Source: Homarus americanus (taxonomy: Eukaryota > Arthropoda > Malacostraca > Decapoda > Nephropidae). From it: a stretch of 64,000 bases of DNA. Of this stretch, positions 54,541 to 64,000 are shown in pieces. The stretch lies in NCBI RefSeq assembly GCF_018991925.1, contig NW_024724309.1, forward strand, positions 139,501 through 203,500, read 5' to 3'. The position numbers and the translations under genes are program-made. Each line of letters begins with the position of its first letter. Within the stretch, counting starts at the first letter, position 1. Below the pieces are notes generated by a model. The model saw only the letters and a list, made by a program, of their open reading frames with translations, had not been told where the DNA came from and made no database searches.

Positions 54541-54563
54541 TGTCTCTCTCTCTCTCTCTCTCT
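54541..54563. repeat. (CT)n microsatellite
   Basis: About 11 units. Confidence 0.93.
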
Positions 54564-54564
54564 C

Positions 54565-54795
54565 GTTAGGTTTGGTTCGGTTTCGTTAGGTTAAGTTAGT
54601 TTTCGTAAAGCTAGGTTAAGTATGGTTAGGTTAAGCTTCGTTAAGTTAGGTTAAGTATGGTTAGGGTTAAGCTTCGTTAAGTTAGGTTAAGTATGGTTAG
54701 GTTAAGCTTCGTTAAGTTAGGTTAAGTATGGTTAGGTTAAGCTTCGTTAAGTTAGGTTAAGTATGGTAAGGTTAAGCTTCGTTAAGTTAGTTTAG
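54565..54795 (+). repeat. 35-bp tandem repeat built of TTAGG/TTAAG pentamers
   Basis: AAGCTT recurs at 54633, 54669, 54704, 54739 and 54774 (36, 35, 35 and 35 bases). Each unit is TTAAGTTAGGTTAAGTATGG plus TTAGGTTAAGCTTCG, i.e. seven telomere-like pentamers fixed as one higher-order unit. Confidence 0.95.
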
Positions 54796-54934
54796 ATTGG
54801 GGGTCAATCAGAGCTCCTACCAATTAGAACAGAAGCACTTAGAAATCAGGACTGGAGCCTGGAGCCAGACTCCATAAACACATCTAGCCAGGCCTCACCC
54901 CCGCACCCCCCCATCACACAGGAGTTTCAACATA

Positions 54935-54972
54935 ACCAAACCAAACCTAACCAAACCTAACCTAACCTAACC
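54935..54972 (-). repeat. short CCTAA/CCAAA block
   Basis: AACCAAACCTAACCTAACC-type pentamers on plus. Confidence 0.88.
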
Positions 54973-55084
54973 CCCAATACTCCGTCTACCCCTCGAAGCT
55001 AAATGTCTTGTTTGGGCTAGTTCACGTGGGTGTTACTCTGTTTAACTCTTACCGTTACGCAGAGATATATTGTTACACTGTTAT

Positions 55085-55396
55085 GAAGTTACAATATACC
55101 ACTGTTACAATACACCACTGTTACAATATACCAATGTTACAATATACCACCGTTACAATATACCACTGTTACAATATACCACTGTTACAATATACCTCTG
55201 TTACAATATACCACTGTTACAATATACCACTGTTACAATACACCACTGTTACAATATACCAATGTTACAATATACCACCGTTACAATATACCACTGTTAC
55301 AATATACCACTGTTACAATATACCTCTGTTACAATATACCACTGTTACAATATCCCACTGTTACAATATACCACTGTTACAATATACCAATGTTAA
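55085..55396. repeat. 16-bp minisatellite with 128-bp higher-order period
   Basis: About 19 units of GTTACAATATACCACT. Diagnostic variants (ACACC, CCAAT, CCACCG, CCTCT) recur in the same order 128 bases apart: CACCACTG at 55113 and again at 55241. This is eight units per higher-order repeat. Overlapping Tyr/Asn/Ile/Pro/Leu/Gln/Thr frames are translation of the array. Confidence 0.97.
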
Positions 55397-55734
55397 GAGG
55401 CTACACTGTAATAAGGATTTCAATACTTTGTTGTTACTCTTCTGTTCCACGGTCAAGTAAGCAAGGCAAACAAAACAAATATACAAAGACCAACCAATAA
55501 ATATTCCCCCCTTTCCCACACACACACTTCGGGCGGTACCTGAAGATGGAACGGTCAAGTGGGAAAGGGACGATATACAATACACTTGACCCTTCCTTTG
55601 TAAACCAAACCTAATCTAACTTAACCTTCCCATTATAAAAAAAATATATATTAAAATATCATTCAGTTGGCCACTTAAGGAAGGAACATAACACCATTCC
55701 TCAAAGGCTCTCATTAAGACTACCAATTACCCCC

Positions 55735-56300
55735 TTAAATCCACCCCTCCCCTCCCCCTTTAAACTCCCCCTAACTCACCCTTAAACCTCAAGTCTTTTA
55801 TCCTCGTCATAAATTAAAGAAAAAAATAAATTACCGCTTTGTGTATACTTCTTCTTTTTCAACTTCTCCCCCCACCCTCCCTCCCTCCTTATTTCCCCCA
55901 ATTCCCAATTCTGCCCTCCCTCCCTTATCTCCCCTTTGTATTCTGTTCTCTTCCTTTTCACCCTTTGTCTTCAAGTCTATTCTTCACATTTAAACGCAAA
56001 TTTTCTCTCTCTCTCTCTTTGTTTTTCCACCATCTTCTCCTTTCTCCCCCATCTCCTCCTTTCCCCTTACTCACCCTCACCACTGTCCTCTCCTCCCCAT
56101 TCTTCATCATCTCCCTAACTAATCTCATCATCCACTTCTTTATTCTCTATTCCTACGAATGTCCCCCCATCATCCTCCCTTACCACCCCTCTACTATCCC
56201 CCACCATCCTCTACTACCCCTTTCACATCCTACACATCATCCTCTCTAATTCTAACCCCACCCCTTATCCCCTTCTTCACCACCCTCCACTATCCCCCAC
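55735..56300. repeat. polypyrimidine-rich tract
   Basis: C/T-rich with CCCCTCCC and CATCATCCTC stretches. No period. Confidence 0.85.
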
Positions 56301-56324
56301 CACATCTTCCTTCCACACACCCCT

Positions 56325-56818
56325 CTGACACACACACCCCTGACACAGACCCCTGACACACAACCCCTGACACACACCCCTCGACACACACACCCCCCTG
56401 ACACACCCCCCTGACACACCCTCGACACACACCCCCTGACACACCCCCTGACACACACCCCCTCGACACACACCCCCTGACAGGCCCTGACATACACACC
56501 CCTGACACACACTGCCCCTGACACACACACACACCCCCGACACACACCCCCTGACACGCACACCGACACACACCCCTGAGCATACACACACCCCTGACAC
56601 ACACCCCCCCCTGACACGCACACCCTCGACACGCACCCCTGACATGCCCTCGACACACACCCCTGACACACACACCCCTGACACACACCCCTGACACCTC
56701 TGACACACCCCCTGACACACACCCCCTGACACACACACCCTCGACACACACCCCCTGACACACACACCCCCTGACACACACACCTCCCCCTGACACACAC
56801 CCCCGACACACACCATTC
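56325..56818. repeat. 13-15 bp minisatellite (CCCCTGACACACAC)
   Basis: About 35 units of CCCCTGACACACAC with CTCGACACAC variants. Three Cys/Val/Gly/Arg/Ser-rich minus frames (178-185 codons) are shadows of the unit. Confidence 0.96.
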
Positions 56819-57059
56819 TCACTCACCTCCCCCCAAAGATCTTTTACCTTAGTGTCCCTTTAAATCTCAAATGCAGAGCCAGAACGAAGCGTAAAAAACG
56901 GGATTATGGAAATTGTCCTCACGAGTTGGACAAAAGAGATTCTCGGGCTACAAGGATCTCAGACATGTGATGACGTCTATTGAAGAAGCCTCTGATTCTT
57001 TTCATGTGAAGCTTATTGAAAATCGGCGACTCAAATTGAATCTGAAACTTTAAATGATT

Positions 57060-57390
57060 AGGAAGAGGAAGAGGAGGGGGAGGAAGAGGAAGGGGAGGAA
57101 GAGGAGGGGGTGAGAGGAAGAGGAGAAGTAAGAGGGGGGGAGATGGGGGATTGGGGAGGAAGAAGGGGAGGAAAGGGAGGGAGAGGTGTTCTGAAATAAT
57201 GTTCAAGACAGGGTAGAGGAATGGGGTTGGTGATGGGGAGGATGATGGGGAGATTGGGGAGGGGATGGGAGGATGGTGGGGAGGGAGTAAAGGAGGGATG
57301 AAGGGGATGTGGAACGGTAGAGGGTCCTAGAATAGTGTCCAAGGGATGGTTAAGAGGGTAAGAGAGGGAAGGAGGGAAGGAAGGAAAAGG
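57060..57390. repeat. polypurine-rich tract
   Basis: GGAAGAGGAGGGGGAGGAAG and GATGGGGAGGATGGGG stretches. Confidence 0.9.
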
Positions 57391-57730
57391 GATCTTGAAT
57401 TTAAAGAATTTAACACAAAATAAAACCCATTAAAACTAACCCCATCCTCCCATGTCAATCCTTCTAGTTAGGTTGAATTGGAGGCTCCATTAAAACACCG
57501 TCGCTATTTCCCAATTTTACACAAATTACAACCCCTCTGAGGCCTCTAATACAAAACTGACACAGAGTAAATAGATACATTACATATCACTGGACACCAC
57601 AGGTAAATAAACATAGATTGGCTTTATTGTCCACCCTAAGTTTATTATTTTCCTGTTAACCATTACTTGTATACCTGCACTGGTTATATACTGTACATTG
57701 AATACCTTGAGCTGTCTATGTACATGCTGA

Positions 57731-57735
<5 letters not shown>
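57391..57735. other. unique DNA, no gene seen
   Basis: Ordinary sequence. Confidence 0.5.

Positions 57736-57736
<1 letters not shown>

Positions 57737-57764
<28 letters not shown>
57737..57764. repeat. (CT)n microsatellite
   Basis: About 13 units. Confidence 0.95.
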
Positions 57765-57768
<4 letters not shown>

Positions 57769-57916
57769 ATTCTTCTATCGCTTTTTACGAGGGGTTCATT
57801 AAACAGCACAAAGAAAGAGGACGAAATACGAGATAAGTGGCGACAGACAGCGAGGAAACGACAGGAAAATCCCCGAACAGACGAGCAGAAATACCCACCA
57901 CATACTGTCCTCACAT

Positions 57917-57918
<2 letters not shown>

Positions 57919-57950
<32 letters not shown>

Positions 57951-57969
57951 ACACACACACACACACACA

Positions 57970-58026
<57 letters not shown>

Positions 58027-58063
58027 TGCAGTACAAAGATAATCCTCAGCTATTGGTTCGTTA

Positions 58064-58106
<43 letters not shown>
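57919..58106. repeat. (AC)n and (GATA)n
   Basis: About 52 AC units with two CC interruptions (57919-58024), then about ten TAGA units (58065-58106). Confidence 0.97.
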
Positions 58107-58260
58107 CAAATACATCATTAAGAAAATACGTCAACAGCTATTCGTCTTAACGATCTTTTTAAATTGTGTTCCCTTGGTAAATACAGGGCACTCGAATAGT
58201 CAAGAGGTTTGGTCTAAGGTCAAGTAAAATCTCCTTCTTTGTTGTGGTTATGGACCTTGA

Positions 58261-58400
58261 GTGTGTGTGTGTGTGTGTGTGTGTGCGTGTGTGTGCGCGT
58301 GTGTGTGTGAGGCAAACGTTTATAGTGTGTTTATGGGAGTAAAAAATCAATGCTGGCTTGACACTAATTTTTACGCACACACACACACACACACACACAC
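58261..58400. repeat. (GT)n ... (AC)n pair
   Basis: GT-rich with GC variants at 58261-58309 and AC at 58375-58400. These are opposed complementary tracts around 65 bases. Confidence 0.93.
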
Positions 58401-58431
58401 CTTGTATCATCAGGTGCGAGAAGATTATTCC

Positions 58432-58539
58432 CTACTGGAGTAAAATCAAGTCTTTAAAAAGTTCGTCTTCATTATCTACAGGAACGGCAGCGTAAGTCTT
58501 GGAGAACGAGACCGCTCTCTTGTTGAACGTGGAGAGCAT
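58432..58539 (-). CDS. 35-codon open frame with presequence-like N terminus (speculative)
   Basis: On the minus strand the ATG at 58539-58537 opens a frame reading MLSTFNKRAVSFSKTYAAVP. It is rich in Ser, Lys and Arg with spaced hydrophobics and no acidic residue, as in mitochondrial targeting presequences. An acidic segment follows (VDNEDELFKDLILLQ) and a TAG at 58434-58432. It lies in ordinary, non-repetitive sequence. It could be a first exon if splicing occurs at the weak CCT|GTAGAT. I cannot name a protein. Confidence 0.15.
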   Translation of the reverse strand: MLSTFNKRAVSFSKTYAAVPVDNEDELFKDLILLQ

Positions 58540-58739
58540 TGAATAGCTAGCACCGCCTCCAAGAGTAGCCAGCACCTCTCTTCACCCCCCAGAGTAGCCA
58601 GCACCCCCCCGAAGAGAGTGGAAAAGTTACAATCCCTTACGAGCGTATAGATTGAGCCTAATTGGGATGGGCGTAAATGAGATTGGATTGTTTGAGGTGT
58701 TGAATCTCATTAGTGGACACACCGTGGTCGTTTGGTCGA

Positions 58740-58830
58740 TAGGGTGTGGAGGAAGGGAAGGAGGAGATAGGGGAAAGGGGGAGATGGAGAAGGTGGAATA
58801 GAGAGGTGATGGAGGGAGGGGGGGGCAGGT
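58740..58830. repeat. polypurine tract
   Basis: GGAGGAAGGGAAGGAGG-type. Confidence 0.87.
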
Positions 58831-58884
58831 GGTAATGATGGATGTGATGAGAATATTACAGAGACAGAGACGGATAGCGACAAA

Positions 58885-58901
58885 ACCTAACCTAACCTAA
58901 T
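58885..58901 (-). repeat. short CCTAA block
   Basis: Three to four pentamers directly beside the SINE's direct repeat. Confidence 0.85.
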
Positions 58902-58921
58902 TTGGTGACACTTGTCTCTTG

Positions 58922-59226
58922 TGGCGGCTTACAACTGGTGACCATTCCAGTGCAGGATAAGACACCCCCCCCCCTACACACACCCACACACCCACACACC
59001 AAATAATATCTTTGGAAATGGGTCCCATAGGCATAGCGGCCCGTTAGGTACAGTGTGGACACAGCACACAGTATACTGAGCCTTCGGTACACAAGGAGGC
59101 AACATGGCCGGTACCGCCTGTACTTCCCCAAGATATAAGCTTCGGCACCCATTTACAGGTGGGTAAACTAGGAGCGGCCGGGAATCGAACCACAGACCCT
59201 TGGAACAGGAGGCGAGTGCTGTATCC
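58922..59226 (-). mobile_element. tRNA-derived SINE, minus strand
   Basis: Minus strand begins AGGATACAGCACTCGCCTCC (tRNA D-to-anticodon-like), then GGTCTGTGGTTCGATTCCCGG (B box/T-arm, about 59201-59181), then a body with TACCCACCTGTAAATGGGTG. That element resembles the CCCAGCAGTAATTGGGG segment of the SINE at 16687-17016. TTGGTGACACTTGTCTCTTG (58902-58921) and a copy with one mismatch (59227-59246) flank it as direct repeats, a plausible 20-base target duplication. Just outside the left repeat lies CCTAACCTAACCTAA. A GT-rich/poly-G interruption sits in the body at about 58965-59000. Confidence 0.7.
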
Positions 59227-59249
59227 TTGGTGACACTTGTATCTTGCGT

Positions 59250-59840
59250 CACGGTTTCTCGCTGGTTAACGTCCGCCCGTGACTGTCAACAGTATCAACG
59301 TCACGCTTCATATATCCCACTTAAAATATATTCCCGGGTTGTCAATATCAACATGGCATCTGTATTATCCCGTTGTCTTTTGGTATTTTTTAGTTTCATT
59401 CAATTTCACGAAATATTGTTACATTAAAGTTAAAACAAATTGTTTATGCTACATACACCATACTGACCTATTTTTTTTAATATTAAGCTAACGTTTTGAA
59501 ATATGTTTATAATAGGTAGTAGGTAGTAGGCAGCTATCAAACAGGGAGGTACTACCGCCTGGGAAGATATTGGAAGCATAATGTGTTGTCTAATGGTAGA
59601 CCCTGCTGCCATATGGCATCACGAAAATTGTGACCAAGTCCCAGGTTACTGATCTGACTTTCTGCCTCATTTACACACAATTGCAGGGTCTCAATTGTTT
59701 CTCTTACTTTGACAACAACACAACATACATATATTGTTTCTCACTACTGATTTTTATTTATTTTTTATTTCTTTATGTTTCTTTGTTATTATTATTACAG
59801 TGTTGTTATTATTATTGTTACCTGTGTCATTATTATTTGA
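59250..59840. other. unique DNA, no gene recognised
   Basis: AT-rich. Contains TAGGTAGTAGGTAGTAGGCAG near 59515. Confidence 0.5.
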
Positions 59841-59852
59841 TTATTATTATTA

Positions 59853-59938
<86 letters not shown>
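59841..59938. repeat. (TTA)n microsatellite, about 32 units
   Basis: One TTG interruption near the left end. The longest trinucleotide tract in the window. Confidence 0.98.
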
Positions 59939-59939
<1 letters not shown>

Positions 59940-60015
59940 CACATTTTCGCCCCCCAGACCCCGATGTGGGTCAGTGACCTGTGCTCAGGTGGGCTAATCC
60001 CCGTAAAAAATAAAA

Positions 60016-60017
<2 letters not shown>

Positions 60018-60052
<35 letters not shown>
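60018..60052. repeat. (AC)n microsatellite
   Basis: About 17 units. Confidence 0.96.
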
Positions 60053-60054
<2 letters not shown>

Positions 60055-60229
60055 TTTAGTATGTAGATCGTGTATGACAATTGTATGACAGTCGTATGAA
60101 AGTTGTATGAGATAAAATTGTCACGAATCATATTATCAGTTTTTACTATGTTACATGTTAAAAAATTATGGAAAATATATAGCCTTCACGCCGCCTCCAT
60201 ATAGAAATAATATTGTTTCCCCGAATCAT

Positions 60230-60261
60230 GTGTGGGTGGAGAGAGAGGCACAGTGTGTGGG

Positions 60262-60323
<62 letters not shown>
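60230..60323. repeat. (GA)n with duplicated leader
   Basis: TGTGTGGGTGGAGAGAGAG occurs at about 60231 and again at about 60254, the second running into about 30 GA units. Confidence 0.96.
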
Positions 60324-60326
<3 letters not shown>

Positions 60327-60945
60327 CCAACAAAACACGATCACCAACACACCAAATTGTCAATCCTAGGACGAAAAAAAAAAAAAACATTTAAATTCCA
60401 ACCAATATATTAAAACCACTTTCCCATTAACCTGACTTTCTGACGATAATTCCAGCATGTTAATCACTGTTAATCGCCTCTGATTACTGTGTTCGTTAGG
60501 TATGAATTAAAAAAAAAAGAACATTGCTATTTATTAAAAGGATATTCAAAAGAAATTTTCAGTACATCATCTTTAAAGCCAATTGAGGAATCTAACACGA
60601 GGAAGGACAATAAAAAATAGGTCGTATAGGAAAAATAGGTCAAAAGTTTGGCGTGTATGAGTGTTGTCGTACAGGTGAAGGCCGTTAATGCATGTCCAAA
60701 ACTTATAATGGCAGGAAGGTGTCACCACCTGCTTATTTTACTCAGAGTTTTTTGATTATGTGTGTACGTGTGTGTGGGGGTAGTGTGTGGGTAGTGTGTG
60801 TGTGTGTATGAGACCCACCTTCCTTGCCTCACTTAACCTGGTAATAAGCTTTTAAGGCGATACATTACACACTCACTTTGAAACATGGTGGACACATTAT
60901 ACACGAAGGAGAGATACTTGCTCAAGGGTGATTTTATTTTTATTT
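60324..60945. other. AT-rich unique DNA
   Basis: Contains a degenerate GT-rich patch at 60760-60808. No gene. Confidence 0.5.
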
Positions 60946-60950
60946 TTAAG

Positions 60951-61070
60951 TTCACCTCGAGATTAACTCTTCTCCTCCTCCCTCTCCCTCCCCAGCTTAT
61001 TTAACCTGGTGATTAATTACCTTAATGCTACCTGTGGGAGGGTTATGTTATGTTATGTTATGTTAGGTCA
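60951..61070 (+). mobile_element. TTATG/TTAGG-bearing element, copy 3 (right-truncated)
   Basis: Left end TTCACCTCGAGATTAA resembles ATCACCTGAAGATTAA of the other copies. After a C/T-rich insertion it has CCAGCTTATTTAACC and TGGTGATTAA, matching the left arm of the 46725 copy with about two differences over 25 bases. Next comes CCTTAATGCTACCTGTGGGAGG and a pentamer array starting at 61043, here (TTATG)4 then TTAGG. The right inverted repeat is missing. Confidence 0.6.
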
Positions 61071-61294
61071 AAAGTCTTACACAGGTACCAAACAAACAGA
61101 AAAATAAACTAAAAAATAAATAAATGCTAAAGAAAAAATCATGTAGAAGTTCACGTGGCACCAGACAATCATTCCTGCTTGAGAATGTAAAAGACGTGAT
61201 CTATATGGATACTGAGGCGGCGACGTGATCAGTGGACCGTTTCTGACCAGCGCCACCACTACTCCAAGACCCCTCCAGTGAACGACGTCTGTCC

Positions 61295-61435
61295 ATGAAG
61301 GGGGGAGGGGAGAGGAAGGGTTGGGGGAAGGGTGGGGATAGAGAGGGTGGGGATAGAGAGGGTGGGGAGGGAGGGAGGGTGGGGAGGAAAGCTGGGAGGA
61401 AGGAAACGGGAGGAAGGGTGGGGAGGAAAGGTGAG
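61295..61435. repeat. G-rich repeat (GGGTGGGGATAGAGAG)
   Basis: GAGGGTGGGGATAGAGAGGG in tandem at 61331-61365 on a general GGGAGG background. Confidence 0.9.
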
Positions 61436-61699
61436 GTGCTGTATATAAATCAGATTCAGGAACTGGGAGTATTAAAAAAAACTCGATTCACTCCCTTATC
61501 AGCTTATCTGAACGTAAATTCAAATATAACCACTAGAAATAAGAGTTTCAAGTACAACTACCGTAAATATACCGCATACATTGATAGTCTCAGTGCCATA
61601 TTGACATCATTTTTGTATGGTAAACAATGAATAGTCTTTGTGAACTATTGACCCTTGCTAGTTACCGTACCGGGCTAGTTAAGATATGGTCTAGGATCT

Positions 61700-61750
61700 C
61701 TTTTTTTTGGGGGGGGGGAGGGGGGGGGAGGAAGGAGGAGAGGGAGGGGG
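61700..61750. repeat. T8/G-rich homopurine patch
   Basis: TTTTTTTT followed by long G runs (GGGGGGGGGAGGGGGGGGGAGG). Confidence 0.9.
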
Positions 61751-61924
61751 ATTGGTTGCGGGAATATTTTCAACGTGTGTGAAGCTTTTGATCTGTTACC
61801 CTGGTACCCGTCACCACTTGGCTATCGAATCGGTGAGAGCTGCGTCAGGAGAAATCAGAATTCGGTCCTCTTCCTCTGCGATCACAAGAGCAATTACCTC
61901 CACCAGGCTGCAGGACTGGCACTC

Positions 61925-62155
61925 TAACCCCCTCCTCGCCTCACTCTCTCCCCTCCTCTCCTCTCCTCACTCTTCCCCCTCCTCTCTCCACTCCTTTGTC
62001 TCCTTTCCATTCTCTCCTTTCTCCTCTCTCTCACTCTCCTCCCTCGTCCCCACTTTCTCTCTCCCCTTCTCCCTCCTCTCCTTTCCTCTCCCCTTCTCTC
62101 CCCCTTCTCCCTTCGTCACCATTCTCCTCTTCCTCTTCCCTTCTCTATCTCTTTC
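61925..62155. repeat. polypyrimidine tract
   Basis: CTCCTCTCC-type, no period. Confidence 0.92.
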
Positions 62156-62209
62156 TCAGGGTCATTGCATTTTCAGTTCATTTCATAGGTTCAGAAACAT
62201 TAATAGAGG

Positions 62210-62335
62210 TACATATATACAGTAAGTTCAGGTACAAATTCAGGTACAGGTATAAGTACAGGTACATGCATAGGTACAAGCATAGGTACAGGTACACGCA
62301 TAGGTACAGGTACACGTATAGGCACAGGTAAACAT
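62210..62335. repeat. 12-18 bp repeat (GGTACAGGTACACGCATA)
   Basis: About eight variable units combining GGTACA and GCATA/GTATA. Confidence 0.9.
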
Positions 62336-63325
62336 ACAACATGGCTTATTGGTTACAGACTTCAAAATTAAATTAGTACACAATGAAATTAAAGCTGGAT
62401 GATCATTAACATCTTCCGTATGACAACTCTTTCGTCTGTTGGCTCAATAACAACTACCCAACCACACAGCCAAGACGAACAACAATTCTTATGCTATCTA
62501 GAGACGCCAGGACGAGTCATTCGTTTAAACTACGTCTCAAAGCTTAGAATTAATATGACATCGAATTTACCTCGACACTTGACACAGAAAATAATAAATA
62601 AATTTTTTATGTCCCTTCTTTATAAAGCAAAATATTTCCCTTTTTTGGGAGGATTTTTTTTAAGTCTAGCGAACGACCAATGACTGACTCTTGATACCGT
62701 AGTCAGTGTCAGTCTGTACATGAACGAGGCCACGACCGAGTAATGTTTTCCTCTGGTCTAGTCGACATCTATCCGGATTAACTTGCAGGAACGCTGGCAG
62801 GGGGATGGAAAACATATCGTTCACCCTCCGCGATATCTAAAAGAGAGTGAGAGGCTTACGGGATTAATGGTCAGCTGGTTGTGCCGAGTTGTGGGAGACT
62901 AATGGGCTTACAGGATTCGTTTGTTTTGATGATAAGCCAGTTAGAATAATTGTGAATTTTATTAGAACGACAAAAAAAAGAAAAAAAAAAGAACATGTAA
63001 TCTCTTCCTCTGTCGTATTGTCTGTAATCCAGTTATGTCCCGTGGTGGGCTTAAGACACATATTGTATCTCCCGTCTGTTAGGTTGAAATAATCTGGGGA
63101 CTGACCAGACTCGGCTCTCAGACTCCTCATGTAAATTAGTTAAAGTCCAAAAGCATGAGTTCCACATTGATGAGTCGGACATGCACGTGTGAATCGACGA
63201 ATCAGTTATACATCAGGTGTTATCGGCCACGGCTAACACCTGGACTGGGGACAAAGATGTGTTTAATTAGGAAGAAAAATACACTAAGGTTCTTCTTGGT
63301 ATTTGTGTACTGCAGGGGAACGAAT
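62336..63325. other. about 1 kb of unique DNA, no gene recognised
   Basis: Normal-complexity sequence. The plus frame 62399-62683 (94 codons) has no recognised domain. Confidence 0.45.
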
Positions 63326-63328
63326 ATA

Positions 63329-63330
<2 letters not shown>

Positions 63331-63415
<85 letters not shown>

Positions 63416-63429
63416 ACACACACACACAC
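63331..63429. repeat. (AC)n microsatellite, about 49 units
   Basis: One GAC interruption near 63411. Confidence 0.98.
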
Positions 63430-63529
63430 TGCCTCAGCTGGCATCATTTGGTTTCTTCTTGAATAATTTCTTCTCATATTTTTCTTCACCACAGACGAGT
63501 GAACCTAAAGAATACCATGATTATAGTTT

Positions 63530-63670
63530 GGGTCTTTTCTCCCACTAGCGCCAGGGAAAGAGTGAATGTCGTCTCCCACTCATGCCAAGGATGGAGTAAG
63601 TGACTTATTTCGCGAGTGCCAAAGAAGAATTGAGCGCCTTCTCCCGGTGGTGCCAGGGAAAGAGTAAGTA
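63530..63670. repeat. degenerate repeat of about 45-65 bp (GCCAGGGAAAGAGT)
   Basis: Four diverged copies of CTCCCnnT-GCCAAGGA/GCCAGGGAAAGAGTAAGT. Confidence 0.72.
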
Positions 63671-64000
63671 GGGCTGTGAGCAGAGGCTTACATAATGAAT
63701 GGCTGCCATGAAGCCAGACGGAGCGCCGCGCTGTTGCCACATCACACATACAAATTGAATCATCAATTTCCAGGGGGATGTGGAACCCCGCCATTGACTC
63801 CATTTACCAATATTAATGTTATATACGGATAAGTTGAGCTGTAGGGCACGATAAAAACTCCCATATATATGTAAAAATATATAAATGGATAGAGAGACAG
63901 ATAAAGGGTGTGTATAGAAGTGTTAATGAACAGATGATCAGGCAGAGAGAAGATCAGGGTCGCCTGGGGGTGATGTGGCTATACTAGGAGAGAGAGAGAG
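63671..64000. other. unique DNA at window end
   Basis: No gene. The window ends in the start of a (GA)n tract. Confidence 0.5.

Noticed and set aside
56252..56826. Three overlapping 178-185-codon cysteine/valine/glycine-rich minus-strand frames
   Set aside because: All three phases of one strand are open because the CCCCTGACACACAC unit lacks stops on that strand; translation of a repeat, not a protein family.

Overview
The window looks like gene-poor nuclear DNA from an arthropod, most likely a decapod crustacean. Reasons: many blocks of the arthropod telomere pentamer TTAGG/CCTAA sit inside it; it is extremely rich in (AC)n, (CT)n, (AAT)n and minisatellite arrays; and the retrotransposon remains belong to endonuclease-reverse transcriptase families that are common in crustacean genomes. 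The decapod assignment is inference. I found no intact conserved protein gene, no complete tRNA, no rRNA and no prokaryotic gene organisation. Nearly all long open frames are translations of tandem repeats or of purine/pyrimidine tracts.

Layout. 0-10.7 kb: minisatellite after minisatellite (30, 21, about 37, 42, 60, 14 and 33 bp units), G-rich arrays at 3.3 and 4.4 kb, and the largest degenerate TTAGG block at 8.0 kb. 10-14 kb: a polypurine/(AC)n/polypyrimidine switch, an inverted-repeat element with TTAGG inside (12.86 kb), and a CCTAA-to-CCCAA block. 14-23 kb: a tRNA-related SINE inserted in a minisatellite with a 7-bp target duplication (16.69-17.02 kb), and a 213-bp TA-flanked MITE (21.45 kb). 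23-32 kb: a TATA/Inr-like core promoter, the 3' coding end of a decayed non-LTR retrotransposon (25.04-25.23 kb, minus), opposed TTAGG and CCTAA blocks with CRE and E-box motifs, then relatively unique AT-rich DNA. 32-45 kb: further arrays, the 5' end of a decayed non-LTR retrotransposon (35.77 kb, plus), a SINE-like tRNA tail joined to TTAGG (37.57 kb), a third TA-flanked MITE (39.80 kb), and a 16-bp minisatellite with no stop codon in most of its six frames (41.63 kb). 45-64 kb: a second copy of the first MITE family (45.75 kb), the best copy of the TTAGG-carrying inverted-repeat element (46.73 kb), more arrays including a 16-bp satellite with 128-bp higher-order structure (55.1 kb), a promoter-like CCAAT/CRE cluster (54.2 kb), a second SINE (58.92 kb), and a third TTAGG/TTATG-bearing inverted-repeat element (60.95 kb).

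The most interesting signal is a dispersed short element with CACCTGAAGATTAA ends (12.86, 46.73 and 60.95 kb). In each copy a telomere-like pentamer array starts just after a conserved CTACCT-GGAGG motif. This suggests that some interstitial telomeric repeats in this genome may be carried by a mobile element rather than being relics of chromosome ends. Possible host coding sequence is limited to a few short, low-confidence exon candidates (48.3, 53.6 and 58.4 kb), so the window reads as intergenic or long-intron DNA. I could run no searches. Family names rest on motifs I recognise, and array borders are accurate only to a few bases.
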